From Candidatus Nitrotoga sp. M5 (GTDB lineage Bacteria > Pseudomonadota > Gammaproteobacteria > Burkholderiales > Gallionellaceae), in assembly GCF_927904885.1 (NCBI RefSeq), contig NZ_CAKMNW010000056.1:1-64000 (forward strand): a stretch of DNA of 64,000 bases, written 5' to 3'. Below the pieces are notes generated by a model. The model ran no database searches and had not been told where the DNA came from. It saw nothing but the letters and a program-made list of their open reading frames with translations. Positions 19,170 through 27,963 of the stretch are shown piece after piece. Position numbers and translations under genes: made by a program. Positions within the stretch are counted from its first letter, which is position 1. Every line of letters starts with the position of its first letter.

Positions 19170-19941
19170 TTAAAAATGCCTCGATCCGTTGCATAAAAAT
19201 TTCCGGGTGAGATAAAAACGGCGCATGTGACGCGCCCTTTATATTGAATAACTGCGCATTGGGCAATTGTTGCGCGAGATAGTTTGATGCTGCAGGTGAA
19301 GTCAATACGTCGCGCTCACCTGAAATGACTAAAGCAGCTTGAGTAATTTGCGGCAACACCGCACGCAGATCGGTATTGCGCAATATTTCCAGGCCCCCGC
19401 GCAATGCCGCAATGTTTGGTTCAGCGCGACTGGAAAGGCGGACACGCAAATCCGCCAGCAACTCGCGTTCGTGTTCGCTGCCGCGCACCTGTAATGCCAT
19501 AAACCGCTTTAACGTCAGCGCATGATTTTCCAGCAACGCAACAGAAAATTCTTGCAAAATATGCGCATCCATTGCACATTCCCAGTTGCTACGTTGCACA
19601 AAACTAGGCGTGGTAGCAACCAGCACGAGCTTGTCGACCTGATGCGGCGCATGGAGTGCCCAGCGCAACGCAATCTGCCCGCCGAGCGACCAGCCACATA
19701 GTGCCAGCGGCTCACCGTCATGTTCAGTATGCCAATACTCAGATAGCCGCTGTACCAACCCATCCAAATCATATTGCGCGATCATCGGGCTGGCGCCATA
19801 TCCCGGCAAGTCCACGCAGTGCACGCGAAAATGTTGCGCAAGTTGTGTCACCACACTGCCCCAGATGTCGCAGTGCATACCCCAGCCGTGTATCAGTAGC
19901 AGCGGCGCTCCGGCACCGCGACTTTCAATGTGCAAGCTCAT
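19162..19941 (-). CDS. bioH: Pimeloyl-ACP methyl ester carboxylesterase
   Basis: Alpha/beta hydrolase that removes the methyl group from pimeloyl-ACP methyl ester, releasing pimeloyl-ACP for BioF. At 259 residues it is the usual length. Visible features are the oxyanion-hole LLLIHGWGMHCDIWG, the nucleophile Ser in LCGWSLGGQIAL (near 82), the acid in SGERDVL (near 207), and the catalytic His in GASHAPFLSHP (near 235). It overlaps bioF by 17 bases and bioC by 8, indicating one transcript. Cytoplasmic. Confidence 0.93.
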   Translation of the reverse strand: MSLHIESRGAGAPLLLIHGWGMHCDIWGSVVTQLAQHFRVHCVDLPGYGASPMIAQYDLDGLVQRLSEYWHTEHDGEPLALCGWSLGGQIALRWALHAPHQVDKLVLVATTPSFVQRSNWECAMDAHILQEFSVALLENHALTLKRFMALQVRGSEHERELLADLRVRLSSRAEPNIAALRGGLEILRNTDLRAVLPQITQAALVISGERDVLTSPAASNYLAQQLPNAQLFNIKGASHAPFLSHPEIFMQRIEAFLNG

Positions 19942-21091
19942 GCAAGGCTGAAATCAATTGCGCCACATCCTGCTCGCTATGCGCCGCCGATAGCGAAATG
20001 CGTAGTCGCGCTGTTCCCTGCGGAACGGTTGGCGGGCGAATGGCTGGTACCCAGATGCCACGTGTGCGTAGCGCTTCGCTCAAAGCTACTGCAACATTAT
20101 TGTTACCGACCAGCAGTGGCTGAATCGGGGTGTCGGAGTGCATCAGCGCCCACGGCAGCCCGATCAGACCAGCACGCAACTGCGAAACTAATTTCCATAA
20201 TTGTGTACGCCGCCACTCTTCTTTCTGAAATAAGCGCAAACTGGCCAGCACCGCGCAGGATAGCGCCGGTGGACTGGCTGTTGTGTAGATATAGCTGCGC
20301 GCATTCTGTACCAGCGTATCAATTACTACCTGTTCCGCTGCAATGAATGCTCCAGATACGCCCGCCGCTTTGCCCAGAGTAGCCATATAGATGATGCGCG
20401 GCGAGGCCAGATCTGATAAATCTCTATGGTGAAATAATGAGCCCCGCCCGTGTTCACCTAATATGCCAAAGCCGTGCGCATCATCCACCAGTAACCAAGC
20501 ATCATATTGCACACATAACGCCAACAGTTCCGGCAACAACGCAAGGTCACCATCCATGCTGAATACCGCATCAGTAATAACAAGTTTGCGACCGCTGTGT
20601 GGCTGTGCCAATGATTGCGCAAGATGTGCCATGTCGTTGTGACGATAACGCTGCACTTGCGCACGTGATAACAACATGGCGTCATTGAGTGATGCGTGAT
20701 TCAGCTTGTCGGCAAAAATTTTATCGCGCCTGCCGACCAGCGCTTGCACCGCTCCGAGGTTAGCCAGATAGCCGGAGGAAAATAACAGTGCTGCGGGCTT
20801 GTCGACGAATTCAGCAAGTGCTTGTTCCAGTTCTTCGTGTGCGCTGAAATGGCCGCTGACCAGATGGGAAGCACCCGCACCCAATCCATACTGTTGCGTA
20901 CCAGTCTGCAAAGCGGCAAGCAACTGCGGGTGATCAGCTAAACCGAGGTAGTCGTTGCTGGAAAAAGACAGAAACGGTTTGCCATTTACCTTGACCCGTG
21001 TGCCTTGCGCACTTTGTAACTCGTGACGATAGCGCAGAAGTCCTTGGGTTGCGCGGGTGTCGAGTTCATCTTGCAGCGCTTCAAAAGGCAT
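19925..21091 (-). CDS. bioF: 8-amino-7-oxononanoate synthase
   Basis: PLP-dependent alpha-oxoamine synthase condensing pimeloyl-ACP and L-alanine. The 388 residues include FSSNDYLGLADHP near the N-terminus, the Gly/His motif GAGASHLVSGHF, the cofactor-contact DDAHGFGILGEHGRG (near 203), and the Schiff-base Lys in MATLGKAAGVSGAF (near 237). It is separated from bioB by a 227-base gap holding a C/G-rich palindromic repeat and overlaps bioH by 17 bases. bioA and bioD are not in the window. Confidence 0.94.
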   Translation of the reverse strand: MPFEALQDELDTRATQGLLRYRHELQSAQGTRVKVNGKPFLSFSSNDYLGLADHPQLLAALQTGTQQYGLGAGASHLVSGHFSAHEELEQALAEFVDKPAALLFSSGYLANLGAVQALVGRRDKIFADKLNHASLNDAMLLSRAQVQRYRHNDMAHLAQSLAQPHSGRKLVITDAVFSMDGDLALLPELLALCVQYDAWLLVDDAHGFGILGEHGRGSLFHHRDLSDLASPRIIYMATLGKAAGVSGAFIAAEQVVIDTLVQNARSYIYTTASPPALSCAVLASLRLFQKEEWRRTQLWKLVSQLRAGLIGLPWALMHSDTPIQPLLVGNNNVAVALSEALRTRGIWVPAIRPPTVPQGTARLRISLSAAHSEQDVAQLISALHELAH

Positions 21092-21157
21092 TGAAATTTT
21101 CCATCACAGGTAAGGGAGTTTGATCAACCCGGATAATCCATCAGGAAATATAAGCGG

Positions 21158-21265
21158 CCTCCCCCCTTTTTTAAAAGGGGGAGAGCTTGCGAGGGGGCCG
21201 AGGGGGATTTTTGTGTCCCCGCAACGCTCAAATCCCCCCTAGCCCCCCTTTTGCAAAGGGGGGGA
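21158..21265. repeat. C/G-rich palindromic repeat between bioB and bioF
   Basis: About 108 bases built of nested inverted repeats. Small palindromes flank it (CCCCCTTTTTTAAAAGGGGG at the left, CCCCCCTTTTGCAAAGGGGG at the right), and an outer pair faces inwards (GAGGGGGCCGAGGGGGATTT against AAATCCCCCCTAGCCCCCC). The pattern resembles widespread non-coding intergenic elements. It would fold strongly in the bioB-bioF transcript and could attenuate or stabilise it. Confidence 0.6.
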
Positions 21266-21318
21266 TACGTCGTCATCTCGCAAATCAAGTCTAAAGGATT
21301 GTATGGGTTCAATGCACT

Positions 21319-22332
21319 TTAACTTTTTGCCGCAAGGGAATACATTCCCAATTTGTCGAGTAGCACGCGGTCGCGCTCCACCTCTGGATTGCCGGTCGTA
21401 AGCAACTGCTCGCCATAAAATATTGAATTGGCACCTGCGAGAAAACATAAAGCCTGCACCGCTTCGCTCATTTGTTGTCGCCCGGCAGACAATCGTACTC
21501 GCGCCTTGGGCATAGTGATGCGCGCCACCGCGATGGTACGTACAAAATCCAGCGGATCCAGCGCTTTGGTGTCGGCCAGCGGCGTACCTTCTACCTGTAC
21601 CAGCAGGTTGATCGGTACACTTTCAGGATAAGGGTCCAGGTTGGCTAGTTGTGCGACCAAGCCGGCGCGTTGATTAAGGCTTTCACCCATGCCAACAATA
21701 CCACCACAGCATACATTCAAGTCAGCATCGCGTACCTGCTCCAGCGTGTCCAGTCTGTCTTGATAATCACGCGTGGTAATGATTTCGTCGTAGAACTCAG
21801 GCGCGGTGTCCAGATTATGATTGTAGTAATCCAATCCAGCGTCTTTTAGCTGCTTGGCCTGGCCGTCTTTCAACATGCCCAGGGTAGCGCAGGTTTCCAA
21901 CCCCAGCGCTTTCACTTCGCGCACCATGCTCAGCACCGGGTCCAGATCTCGCTGCTTGGGGCCGCGCCAAGCAGCGCCCATGCAAAAGCGAGTTGCGCCA
22001 GCGGCCTTGGCAACGCGAGCAGCTGTCAGCACGTCGTCAAGCTCCATCAATGCCTGACTTTTCACGCTGGTATCATAGCGTGCAGCTTGGGGGCAATAGC
22101 CGCAGTCTTCGGGACAGCCGCCTGTTTTAATGGACAGTAAAGTGGACAACTGTACCGCGTTGGCATCGAAATGTTCTCGATGCACTTGCTGTGCGCGATA
22201 GAGCAAATCGGCAAACGGCAGCTTAAATAGCGCCTCAACTTGGGCGAGGCTCCAGCATTGCGCCTTGCTTGATGGTTGAGACGGTACCGAGGGTTTGGAG
22301 GGGCGGGTAAATTGAACGGTGTGAGTCGTCAT
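21319..22332 (-). CDS. bioB: Biotin synthase
   Basis: Radical-SAM enzyme inserting sulfur into dethiobiotin. 337 residues with the radical-SAM cluster motif [14 protein letters not shown] (near residue 75) that binds the 4Fe-4S cluster, [11 protein letters not shown] near 118, and the second-cluster region including CATLGML and [14 protein letters not shown]-terminal [21 protein letters not shown] is typical. The first gene of the minus-strand bio cluster, it is divergent from comF with only 56 bases between starts, which must hold both promoters. The N-terminal 25 residues (Pro/Ser-rich) are extra compared with E. coli. Confidence 0.95.
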   Translation of the reverse strand: MTTHTVQFTRPSKPSVPSQPSSKAQCWSLAQVEALFKLPFADLLYRAQQVHREHFDANAVQLSTLLSIKTGGCPEDCGYCPQAARYDTSVKSQALMELDDVLTAARVAKAAGATRFCMGAAWRGPKQRDLDPVLSMVREVKALGLETCATLGMLKDGQAKQLKDAGLDYYNHNLDTAPEFYDEIITTRDYQDRLDTLEQVRDADLNVCCGGIVGMGESLNQRAGLVAQLANLDPYPESVPINLLVQVEGTPLADTKALDPLDFVRTIAVARITMPKARVRLSAGRQQMSEAVQALCFLAGANSIFYGEQLLTTGNPEVERDRVLLDKLGMYSLAAKS

Positions 22333-22388
22333 GGCTTGCAGTCTAATGAATTACAATGGTTCGGCATCATCCATGAAAGGGCGCAATC

Positions 22389-23105
22389 TTGTCAATTTTG
22401 GCGCATCATTTTTTGAACATCCGCACAAAAATGTGGCAGGCCCTGCCCGCGCAACCCTGTTTTCTGTGCGGCACAGCTAGCCGCAATGGTGTATGGTGCG
22501 CCGCTTGCGATGCTGACTTACCCTATCTGACTGCTGCATGTTGCCCGGTGTGTGCCCTGCCTACGCACGATGGCGCAACTTGTGGTCATTGCTTGCAACA
22601 AGCGCCACATTTCGACCGCACAGTGGCCGTCTTCGCCTACGCTTTCCCGCTCAACAAGCTAGTGCAGGCGCTGAAGCATAATGAAAAGCTGGTCTTGGCT
22701 AAGGAGCTTGCGAACAAACTGGCACAGCGTATTGCGGTGCGCCCTGATTGCCTTGTTGCAATGCCATTGCACCCGATGCGTTTACGCGCGCGTGGTTTCA
22801 ATCAGTCATTTGAGCTGGCGCGGCATATTGGGCGACAGTTGGATATTCCCGCACTGCTGAATGCCTGCCAGCGCAAGCGCGATACGCCGCCACAAACGGC
22901 ATTATCACGAACAGATAGAGGCAGGAATATGCGCCATGCATTCATGTGCACGCAGGATTTTTCGGGCAAGCATGTTGCCATAGTCGATGATGTAATGACT
23001 AGCGGTGCATCGCTGAACGAATTGGCGCAGACCTTGCGCAAGGCGGGGGCGCGTGAAATCAGTGCCTGGGCCATTGCACGGACATTACCGCATTCAACTT
23101 CGTAG
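22389..23105 (+). CDS. comF: ComF/GntX family phosphoribosyltransferase-like protein
   Basis: Predicted cytoplasmic protein of the ComF family, needed for DNA uptake in competent bacteria. About 238 residues from a TTG start. The N-terminal zinc-ribbon has Cys pairs (CFLCG, CAACD, CPVCALP, CGHC), and the type I phosphoribosyltransferase motif VAIVDDVMTSGASLNEL is near residue 199. An ATG at 22431 (14 codons in) would keep all Cys residues and is a good alternative start. Divergent from bioB; comF beside bioB is common in proteobacteria. No other competence genes are in view. Confidence 0.85.
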   Translation: MSILAHHFLNIRTKMWQALPAQPCFLCGTASRNGVWCAACDADLPYLTAACCPVCALPTHDGATCGHCLQQAPHFDRTVAVFAYAFPLNKLVQALKHNEKLVLAKELANKLAQRIAVRPDCLVAMPLHPMRLRARGFNQSFELARHIGRQLDIPALLNACQRKRDTPPQTALSRTDRGRNMRHAFMCTQDFSGKHVAIVDDVMTSGASLNELAQTLRKAGAREISAWAIARTLPHSTS

Positions 23106-23184
23106 AATTTATAATCACACCCGCTTGTCATGTGATTTCTAGCCCCTGTCAGATGCGCATAACTTCTAAACGGAAGCTCCCCTA

Positions 23185-23646
23185 ATGTTTAATGTGATCC
23201 TCTTCCAGCCTGAGATTCCACCCAATACCGGGAACGTCATTCGCCTGTGTGCTAATACCGGGGCGCAACTACATTTGATCCAGCCACTCGGGTTTTCGCT
23301 GGATGACAAACAATTGCGGCGCGCCGGGCTGGATTATCACGAATACGCCGATCTGCGTGTACACGACGACCTTGCTGCGTGCCTGCAAACTTTGCCGAGT
23401 ACGCGTCTGTTTGCATACACGACCAAGGGCAAACAGCCTTATCACGAGGTATGTTATCAGGCTGGTGATGCCTTGCTGTTCGGGCCAGAAACTCGTGGCT
23501 TGCCTGTGGATATATTGGCATCGTTAACGCCGGAGCAGTGCTTGCGCATGCCGATGCTACCGAATAATCGCAGCCTGAATTTATCCAACACAGTGGCAGT
23601 AGCAGTGTTTGAAGCGTGGCGTCAGTGCGGGTTTGCGGGAGGGTAG
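23185..23646 (+). CDS. trmL: tRNA (cytidine(34)-2'-O)-methyltransferase
   Basis: Small SPOUT methyltransferase (153 residues) that 2'-O-methylates the wobble base of tRNA-Leu isoacceptors. The opening FNVILFQPEIPPNTGNVIRL and the knot-forming LLFGPETRGLPVDIL (near residue 97) and MPMLPNNRSLNLSNTVAVAV (near 120) are characteristic. It lies 79 bases after comF on the same strand. Nothing irregular in the gene; immediately downstream begins a region of repeats and gene remnants. Confidence 0.93.
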   Translation: MFNVILFQPEIPPNTGNVIRLCANTGAQLHLIQPLGFSLDDKQLRRAGLDYHEYADLRVHDDLAACLQTLPSTRLFAYTTKGKQPYHEVCYQAGDALLFGPETRGLPVDILASLTPEQCLRMPMLPNNRSLNLSNTVAVAVFEAWRQCGFAGG

Positions 23647-23727
23647 TATATAGTCGCATTAAGGACAGTATCTACTTGACTATGTTCAATGCGCGAATAA
23701 CTCGACCGGCAACTCTGGCAGAGCCCT

Positions 23728-23759
23728 GTAGGGTGGACACGGTTTTGTGCCCACGCGGA
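23728..23759 (+). repeat. REP-like hairpin 1
   Basis: GTAGGGTGGACACGGTTTTG followed by TGCCCACGCGG: an imperfect GTGGACAC/GTGCCCAC stem. The same motif recurs at 41549-41578, 41777-41800 and 42910-42935. It sits directly before a degenerate REP-associated transposase, the arrangement expected of a REP/RAYT unit. Confidence 0.6.
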
Positions 23760-23785
23760 TTCGTCATTTTGGAGTAAACAGTTAG

Positions 23786-23966
23786 CCGTGTTATCGCCGC
23801 GCAATGGTTGCAGGCTCAAGCTATTTCTTTACGGTGGTCGCGCTTATCGGCGGCAGTCGATTCTATGTGACGAAGCGATTCGTAACGCATTGCACGCCTC
23901 GATCGAAACGGTGCGTGTGATGCGTCCTTTCGTCATTTATGCATGGGTATTGTTGCCAGACCATCT
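23786..23966 (+). pseudogene. Broken REP-associated tyrosine transposase (RAYT) fragment
   Basis: Two overlapping frames together give a RAYT/Y1-transposase N-terminus. From 23792 one frame reads YRRAMVAGSSYFFTVV; the next frame continues AYRRQSILCDEAIRNALHAS and then MRPFVIYAWVLLPDHL. An indel near 23843 separates them. The family's HxH-containing motif (LPDHLHC…) is cut at LPDHL, near 23966, where sequence of an unrelated gene begins. The catalytic Tyr part is absent, so it is inactive. A close relative lies at 41594-41764. Confidence 0.7.
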
Positions 23967-24198
23967 GAGCAGTTTTTGAAATTGCGGGGTTTAATATTAC
24001 AAGCCATGGAATGTTAGCCCAATTTCCTGCGCCAGCGCTTCCAGAAATAATATAGTTTGGAAATTCCTCAGCAAGAATCGAACTTATTGCCTCTCGAAGT
24101 TCTTGGCGAATAACATGTGCTAGAGGATGATTCGTGAATGCTTCTCGAATCGCATTTGGCCAGTCAGTCAAAATTCGTTTCAGGATTTCTCGCAGCAT
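23967..24198 (-). pseudogene. Truncated McrB-type N-terminal domain (DUF3578-like)
   Basis: Minus-strand coding of about 77 residues from ATG 24198, preceded by TAGGAAA. HPLAHVIRQELREAIS and then the signature GSAGAGNWANIPWLVILNPA and ISKTAQ match the N-terminal domain of MrcB/McrB-like restriction proteins, which read modified DNA. After ISKTAQ the frame runs into the antisense of the RAYT fragment, so the remaining McrB sequence, including any GTPase domain, is gone. No mcrC or other restriction gene is nearby. An in-frame ATG further upstream (24240) is less likely. Family assignment rests on these short motifs. Confidence 0.55.
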
Positions 24199-24314
24199 GA
24201 TTTTCCTAACCGGATCAGAAGAAGATGTTGCTTTGGGCAAAGGGGCTATATTGTTTCATTTAGAAGGTGAGAATCCTATGGGCTAATTTTGGATCGACAC
24301 CAAGTTCATTCTGT

Positions 24315-24639
24315 TTATTTAATGCGCTTGGCTGCAGCCAGATATGCGGCGTTGTTTTCTCGCTTGCCAACAGACAACACCAGCACAACCAGCTCGCCGT
24401 CTTCGACTACGTAAACCAGACGGAAGCCTTGCTTGAGCAACTTGATTTTGTAGCATCCTGCCAACTGCACGGTGCAGAAGCGAACCGGGTACAAGCGGGT
24501 TTTGCAGGCGTTTTGCCAGGAGCGGTTTGAGTGCCTGTTTGATTGAGCCGTCCAGCGCCTGCCATTCGCGCCAAGCATCCGGAACAAATTTGAGGCGGAA
24601 TTTGACTATTGGCTTGCGCTCGTCCTGCCTATAGGTCAT
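24315..24639 (-). pseudogene. Frameshifted RelE/ParE-type toxin
   Basis: The toxin reading is split over two frames. The first, from ATG 24639, gives KFRLKFVPDAWREWQALDGS and KRLQNPLVPGSLLH. The second gives AGCYKIKLLKQGFRLVYVVE and VLSVGKRENNAAYLAAAKR to a stop at 24315. Together they make a complete RelE-family mRNA endonuclease, so a single frameshift around 24460-24480 inactivates it. The start overlaps the antitoxin stop by 11 bases, the usual TA arrangement. Confidence 0.75.
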
Positions 24640-24886
24640 CCAGCGTTACCTCGATAGCGCGGTCTTTTTGTTTTAGACGTTCCTTGGCCACGTGCACGAG
24701 ACGCAGGTCGTTGATCTCTTCCAGCATGGCTTCATAGCAATCCGGCGGCACCATATAAAAGGCGGGTTTGTTGTGATTGAGCACTGCGACAGCGCGTCCG
24801 CCCGATTCCCTGAGTGCCTCATTGGGATTTTTTTTGAATTCCGTCATGCTTACCGAAAGGTCGGAAAGTATCGTTTCCATTGCCAT
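24629..24886 (-). CDS. Phd/YefM-family antitoxin
   Basis: About 85 residues. The N-terminal DNA-binding part has the Phd/YefM pattern (SVSMTEFKKNP near residue 11, then GGRAVAVLNHNKPAFYMVPP near 30). The C-terminal helix region, rich in Glu and Lys, would wrap the toxin. I chose ATG 24886 because AAGGAG lies 7 bases upstream; a longer frame from 24910 lacks such a site. It overlaps the frameshifted RelE toxin gene by 11 bases. With the toxin broken, this is an orphan antitoxin that may still repress its promoter. Confidence 0.82.
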   Translation of the reverse strand: MAMETILSDLSVSMTEFKKNPNEALRESGGRAVAVLNHNKPAFYMVPPDCYEAMLEEINDLRLVHVAKERLKQKDRAIEVTLDDL

Positions 24887-25035
24887 TTTATAGCTCCTTA
24901 TTTGACTCATATTACTGAGCTAATTAAGCTTGAGGAAATAACTTTAGTCAAGTGTTGCTAACGTATCATAGTGCCATTCGGGTCAGGCCGTACATTTGAC
25001 ATTACCTGTCAAGTCCCGCCTGTTTATAAATTGTG

Positions 25036-25773
25036 TTATTTCATCAGAGCTGCGGTAAGTAGCACGAGTGCTTCGGTAATTTCGACTAACGCCCCTGCGG
25101 TATCACCGGTGATGCCACCAATACGCCGCAGCATGAGAGTGCGTAGCGCAAAGAACATGCCTGCTATGACAAGAAACAGCCACAGCGCGTCAACACCGAG
25201 GATGATGGATATTGCTGCCAAAGTGAAAAAAACTATGCCCAGGCTCGCACGTCGGGGCAAATGCTTTGCCAGCAGGCTACCAAGACCGTTTTCCCGGACA
25301 TAGGGCGTAGTGAGGAACAGCAGTACCAGGGCGGTGCGGCCAAGAACCGGGACCAACACCAGAGCTTCCCAATTTTTGGTCGTGATGAGATGTTCCAGTG
25401 CTGTGAACTTGATCAAGAGCACCAGGACCAGGGTGACTACCGCCGCCGGGCCGCAGTACGGGTCTTTCATTATCGCAAGTGTTTTTTCGCGATCTCCAAG
25501 GCCACCTAGCCAGGCATCGGCGCTGTCGGCCAATCCATCGAGGTGGATTGCGCCGGTAAGCATCACCCAAAAGGCGAGCAAAACGGCGGCATGAAGGCCG
25601 GTGGGCATCCCGTTACCAAGCCATCCCAACGTGACCAATATTAGCCCGAGGAGCAGGCCGACCAGCGGATACCAGACAAGAGAACGGCCAATTTCCTGTT
25701 CGCTGATCTCATGCAGTCGAGGTGTGGGTAAGCGTGTTAATAACTGCAGGGCGATGATAAACGGACGCAGCAT
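25036..25773 (-). CDS. cobS: Adenosylcobinamide-GDP ribazoletransferase
   Basis: Membrane enzyme for the penultimate-to-last step of cobalamin assembly: joins AdoCbi-GDP to alpha-ribazole (phosphate). 245 residues with five to six hydrophobic segments. The family motifs are LQLLTRLPTP at the N-terminus, GAIHLDGLADSADAWLGG (near 73) with the conserved acidic residues, and KDPYCGPAA (near 102). The last gene of the cobalamin operon, it abuts cobC with no gap. Also called cobV in the aerobic naming. Confidence 0.93.
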   Translation of the reverse strand: MLRPFIIALQLLTRLPTPRLHEISEQEIGRSLVWYPLVGLLLGLILVTLGWLGNGMPTGLHAAVLLAFWVMLTGAIHLDGLADSADAWLGGLGDREKTLAIMKDPYCGPAAVVTLVLVLLIKFTALEHLITTKNWEALVLVPVLGRTALVLLFLTTPYVRENGLGSLLAKHLPRRASLGIVFFTLAAISIILGVDALWLFLVIAGMFFALRTLMLRRIGGITGDTAGALVEITEALVLLTAALMK

Positions 25774-26382
25774 CTACAGACTCCCAGCATGAAAGACAAG
25801 GCTGGCGCTGGGCGGTTGTTTCTGTGCATGGTAAACCCTGATCCGACTAATTGCAGCGAGTGGCACCTCAAGTCGAAGTAAGGCATGAAGCGGCATTTCA
25901 AGGATATCTGCAAGTATGATGCGTATGGGGCCGCCATGGCTGATAAGCAAAATGTGTTGCCCTTGTTGCCGGTGAATCAGACTTTGCCACGCATTCAGTA
26001 CACGTTGCCTGAAATCGGAAAGTAATTCAGCGTTATTCGGGGCATGCTTGTTTGGATCTTGCCAGAAGCGTTGCAGGGCATCAGGATCGGTGGCTGACAG
26101 ATCGTCAGAAGTTTTTCCTTCCCAGTCGCCAAAGTGCATTTCCTGGAAACCATTATCCAGAGAGTAGGGTAGTTTGTTTTTTTCTGCCCAGTATTCGGTG
26201 AATTTCGCACAGCGTTGTAACGGTGAGCTGATGATGTGTGTCCAGTCACTTCCTGCTTCGAGTGTTTGTTGCATTTGTTGCCAACCCAGCTTGGTTAGCG
26301 GGTCATCAGTGCTGCCGCGAAAACGGCTGCCGCCTTCTACTTCACCGTGACGTATCAGATCAATAGTGGTGGTTTCAGTCAT
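25774..26382 (-). CDS. cobC: Alpha-ribazole phosphatase (histidine phosphatase family)
   Basis: Removes the 5'-phosphate in lower-ligand assembly. From ATG 26382 it is 202 residues, the normal length: phosphohistidine motif [16 protein letters not shown] at the N-terminus, [13 protein letters not shown] near 75, and [17 protein letters not shown] near 145. A longer frame from 26472 would add 30 residues lying inside cobT and lacks family support. The chosen start overlaps the cobT stop by 8 bases. It could instead be a broad phosphoglycerate-mutase-like phosphatase, but position supports CobC. Confidence 0.87.
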   Translation of the reverse strand: MTETTTIDLIRHGEVEGGSRFRGSTDDPLTKLGWQQMQQTLEAGSDWTHIISSPLQRCAKFTEYWAEKNKLPYSLDNGFQEMHFGDWEGKTSDDLSATDPDALQRFWQDPNKHAPNNAELLSDFRQRVLNAWQSLIHRQQGQHILLISHGGPIRIILADILEMPLHALLRLEVPLAAISRIRVYHAQKQPPSASLVFHAGSL

Positions 26383-27436
26383 TGTTATTTGAAACGTCGG
26401 CTTCAGCAAAGGTGGCCATGTCATTGTGCAGCGCGCAAGCGAGGCGCAACAGTGGCACTGCAATTGCTGCACCGCTGCCTTCGCCCAGACGCATGCCTAG
26501 ATCCAGCAAGGGCTGCACGTTCAAGGCATCAAGTATCACCCGATGTCCCGGCTCGGCAGAGGCGTGCGAGAAAAGAAACCACTTTTCGGCACCGGGGCAA
26601 AGCCGTGCAGCGGCGAGGGCTGCCACCGAGCTGATGAAGCCATCGACTAACACCGGCAGGCCCATGTGTGCACAGGCAATATAGCTGCCGCTCAGTGCTG
26701 CGATCTCGAAGCCGCCAAGCCGGCGCAACGCTTCTAACGGCGCGCCGTGGTGTTCGCTGTGACGATTCAGCGCCTGTCGGATCACCTCGGTCTTGCGCGC
26801 TACCCCTTTCGCATCCAGCCCAGTACCCGGCCCGGCGAGCAGTGAAGGCGAGGCATCAAGCAAGGCGCAGGCTAGCGCTGCTGCTGTGGTTGTGTTGCCG
26901 ATACCCATCTCGCCGCCGATAAAGAGCTGTGCGCCGCCAAGCTTGGCACGCTCGGCTGCTTGGCGTCCCGCGTGCAGGGCGCGGGCAAGTTGCTCTGCTT
27001 CCATTGCAGGTTCCCGGCAGAAGTTGGCTGTACCGGGACCGAGATGAAGATTTAATACGCCTTCCAGAGGACCGGTGTCATTGACCGTACCCAGATTAAT
27101 TACCTCAAGTTCTGCGCCAAGTTCGCGAGCCAGCACGCTGATGGCGGCGCCACCGCGAGCAAAATTTTTCACCATTTCGGCAGTGACTGCCTGGGGAAAG
27201 GCAGATATGCCCTCGGCCGCCACGCCATGATCGGCGGCAAATACGGTAATGTATACCTTATCCACGCATGGTCGCTTGGTGCCTTGCAACGCCGCCAGCC
27301 GGATTGCGGTTTCCTCAAGCCTTCCCAAGGCTCCCGGTGGTTTGGTGAGAATTGCCTGACGCGCCTCGGCAGCCCGCTTGGCATTGTCGTCCGGTGTGGC
27401 GGGCGGTACTTGCAGCCATACGCTGATTTCGCTCAA
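26375..27436 (-). CDS. cobT: Nicotinate-nucleotide-dimethylbenzimidazole phosphoribosyltransferase
   Basis: Transfers phosphoribose from nicotinate mononucleotide to 5,6-dimethylbenzimidazole, giving alpha-ribazole phosphate. The 353 residues contain [13 protein letters not shown] (near 30), [20 protein letters not shown] (near 69), [15 protein letters not shown] (near 173), and the catalytic-Glu segment [16 protein letters not shown] near the C-terminus. It overlaps cobU by 4 bases and cobC by 8. With bluB in the same operon, the operon encodes both making and activating the DMB lower ligand. Confidence 0.95.
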   Translation of the reverse strand: MSEISVWLQVPPATPDDNAKRAAEARQAILTKPPGALGRLEETAIRLAALQGTKRPCVDKVYITVFAADHGVAAEGISAFPQAVTAEMVKNFARGGAAISVLARELGAELEVINLGTVNDTGPLEGVLNLHLGPGTANFCREPAMEAEQLARALHAGRQAAERAKLGGAQLFIGGEMGIGNTTTAAALACALLDASPSLLAGPGTGLDAKGVARKTEVIRQALNRHSEHHGAPLEALRRLGGFEIAALSGSYIACAHMGLPVLVDGFISSVAALAAARLCPGAEKWFLFSHASAEPGHRVILDALNVQPLLDLGMRLGEGSGAAIAVPLLRLACALHNDMATFAEADVSNNND

Positions 27437-27963
27437 AGCGGGCCTCCTTTCAATACGTGGGGCAGACCAGCCACCGTCAGGATCACCTGTTCGCAGGCCT
27501 GTGCTATTTCCTGATGCAGGCGGCCGGCCTCGTCGCAGTAGCGACGGCTGAGTTCACCCAGCGGGGTTACACCCATGTTGGTTTCGTTGCTGACCAGGAT
27601 GAGTTTGCCCGCGAGACGTGGCAGTGCCGCGAGCAGGGCGGCGCGCTCGCGCTCGAACAAGATCGCATTTTCTGTCATCAACAGGTTGGTGAGCCATAGC
27701 GTCAGGCAATCGACTAGCACGCAATGTCCAGTGGTTGCATGTTCCTCCAACACCTTTGCCAGCAGGATAGGTTCCTCGATAAGATACCAATGGTTCGGCC
27801 GCTGCACGCGATGTGCCGCAATGCGTGCACGCATTTCATCGTCCTGTGCTGTGGCGGTAGCAATATAGGTAACAGGAAAGTTGCTCTCGATCGCGAGGCG
27901 TTCGGCCAACCGGCTCTTGCCAGAACGAACGCCGCCGAGGATCAGAGTTTTAAGGTGCGTCAT
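27433..27963 (-). CDS. cobU: Adenosylcobinamide kinase / adenosylcobinamide-phosphate guanylyltransferase
   Basis: Bifunctional enzyme that phosphorylates adenosylcobinamide and then adds GMP, preparing it for CobS. 176 residues: P-loop [15 protein letters not shown] at the N-terminus, [20 protein letters not shown] (near 34) with the guanylated His region, [11 protein letters not shown] near 85, and the [12 protein letters not shown] motif near 123. It is flanked by 4-base overlaps on both sides (cobQ, cobT). Named cobP in the aerobic-pathway nomenclature. Confidence 0.95.
   Translation of the reverse strand: MTHLKTLILGGVRSGKSRLAERLAIESNFPVTYIATATAQDDEMRARIAAHRVQRPNHWYLIEEPILLAKVLEEHATTGHCVLVDCLTLWLTNLLMTENAILFERERAALLAALPRLAGKLILVSNETNMGVTPLGELSRRYCDEAGRLHQEIAQACEQVILTVAGLPHVLKGGPL

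Noticed and set aside
21124-21312. Open frame giving PPLCKRGARGDL-type peptide
   Set aside because: This is translation of the C/G-rich palindromic repeat, a well-known source of spurious proteins.
26383-26472. Longer start for cobC
   Set aside because: The added 30 residues are the antisense-free shadow of cobT coding, and the phosphatase motif begins right after ATG 26382.
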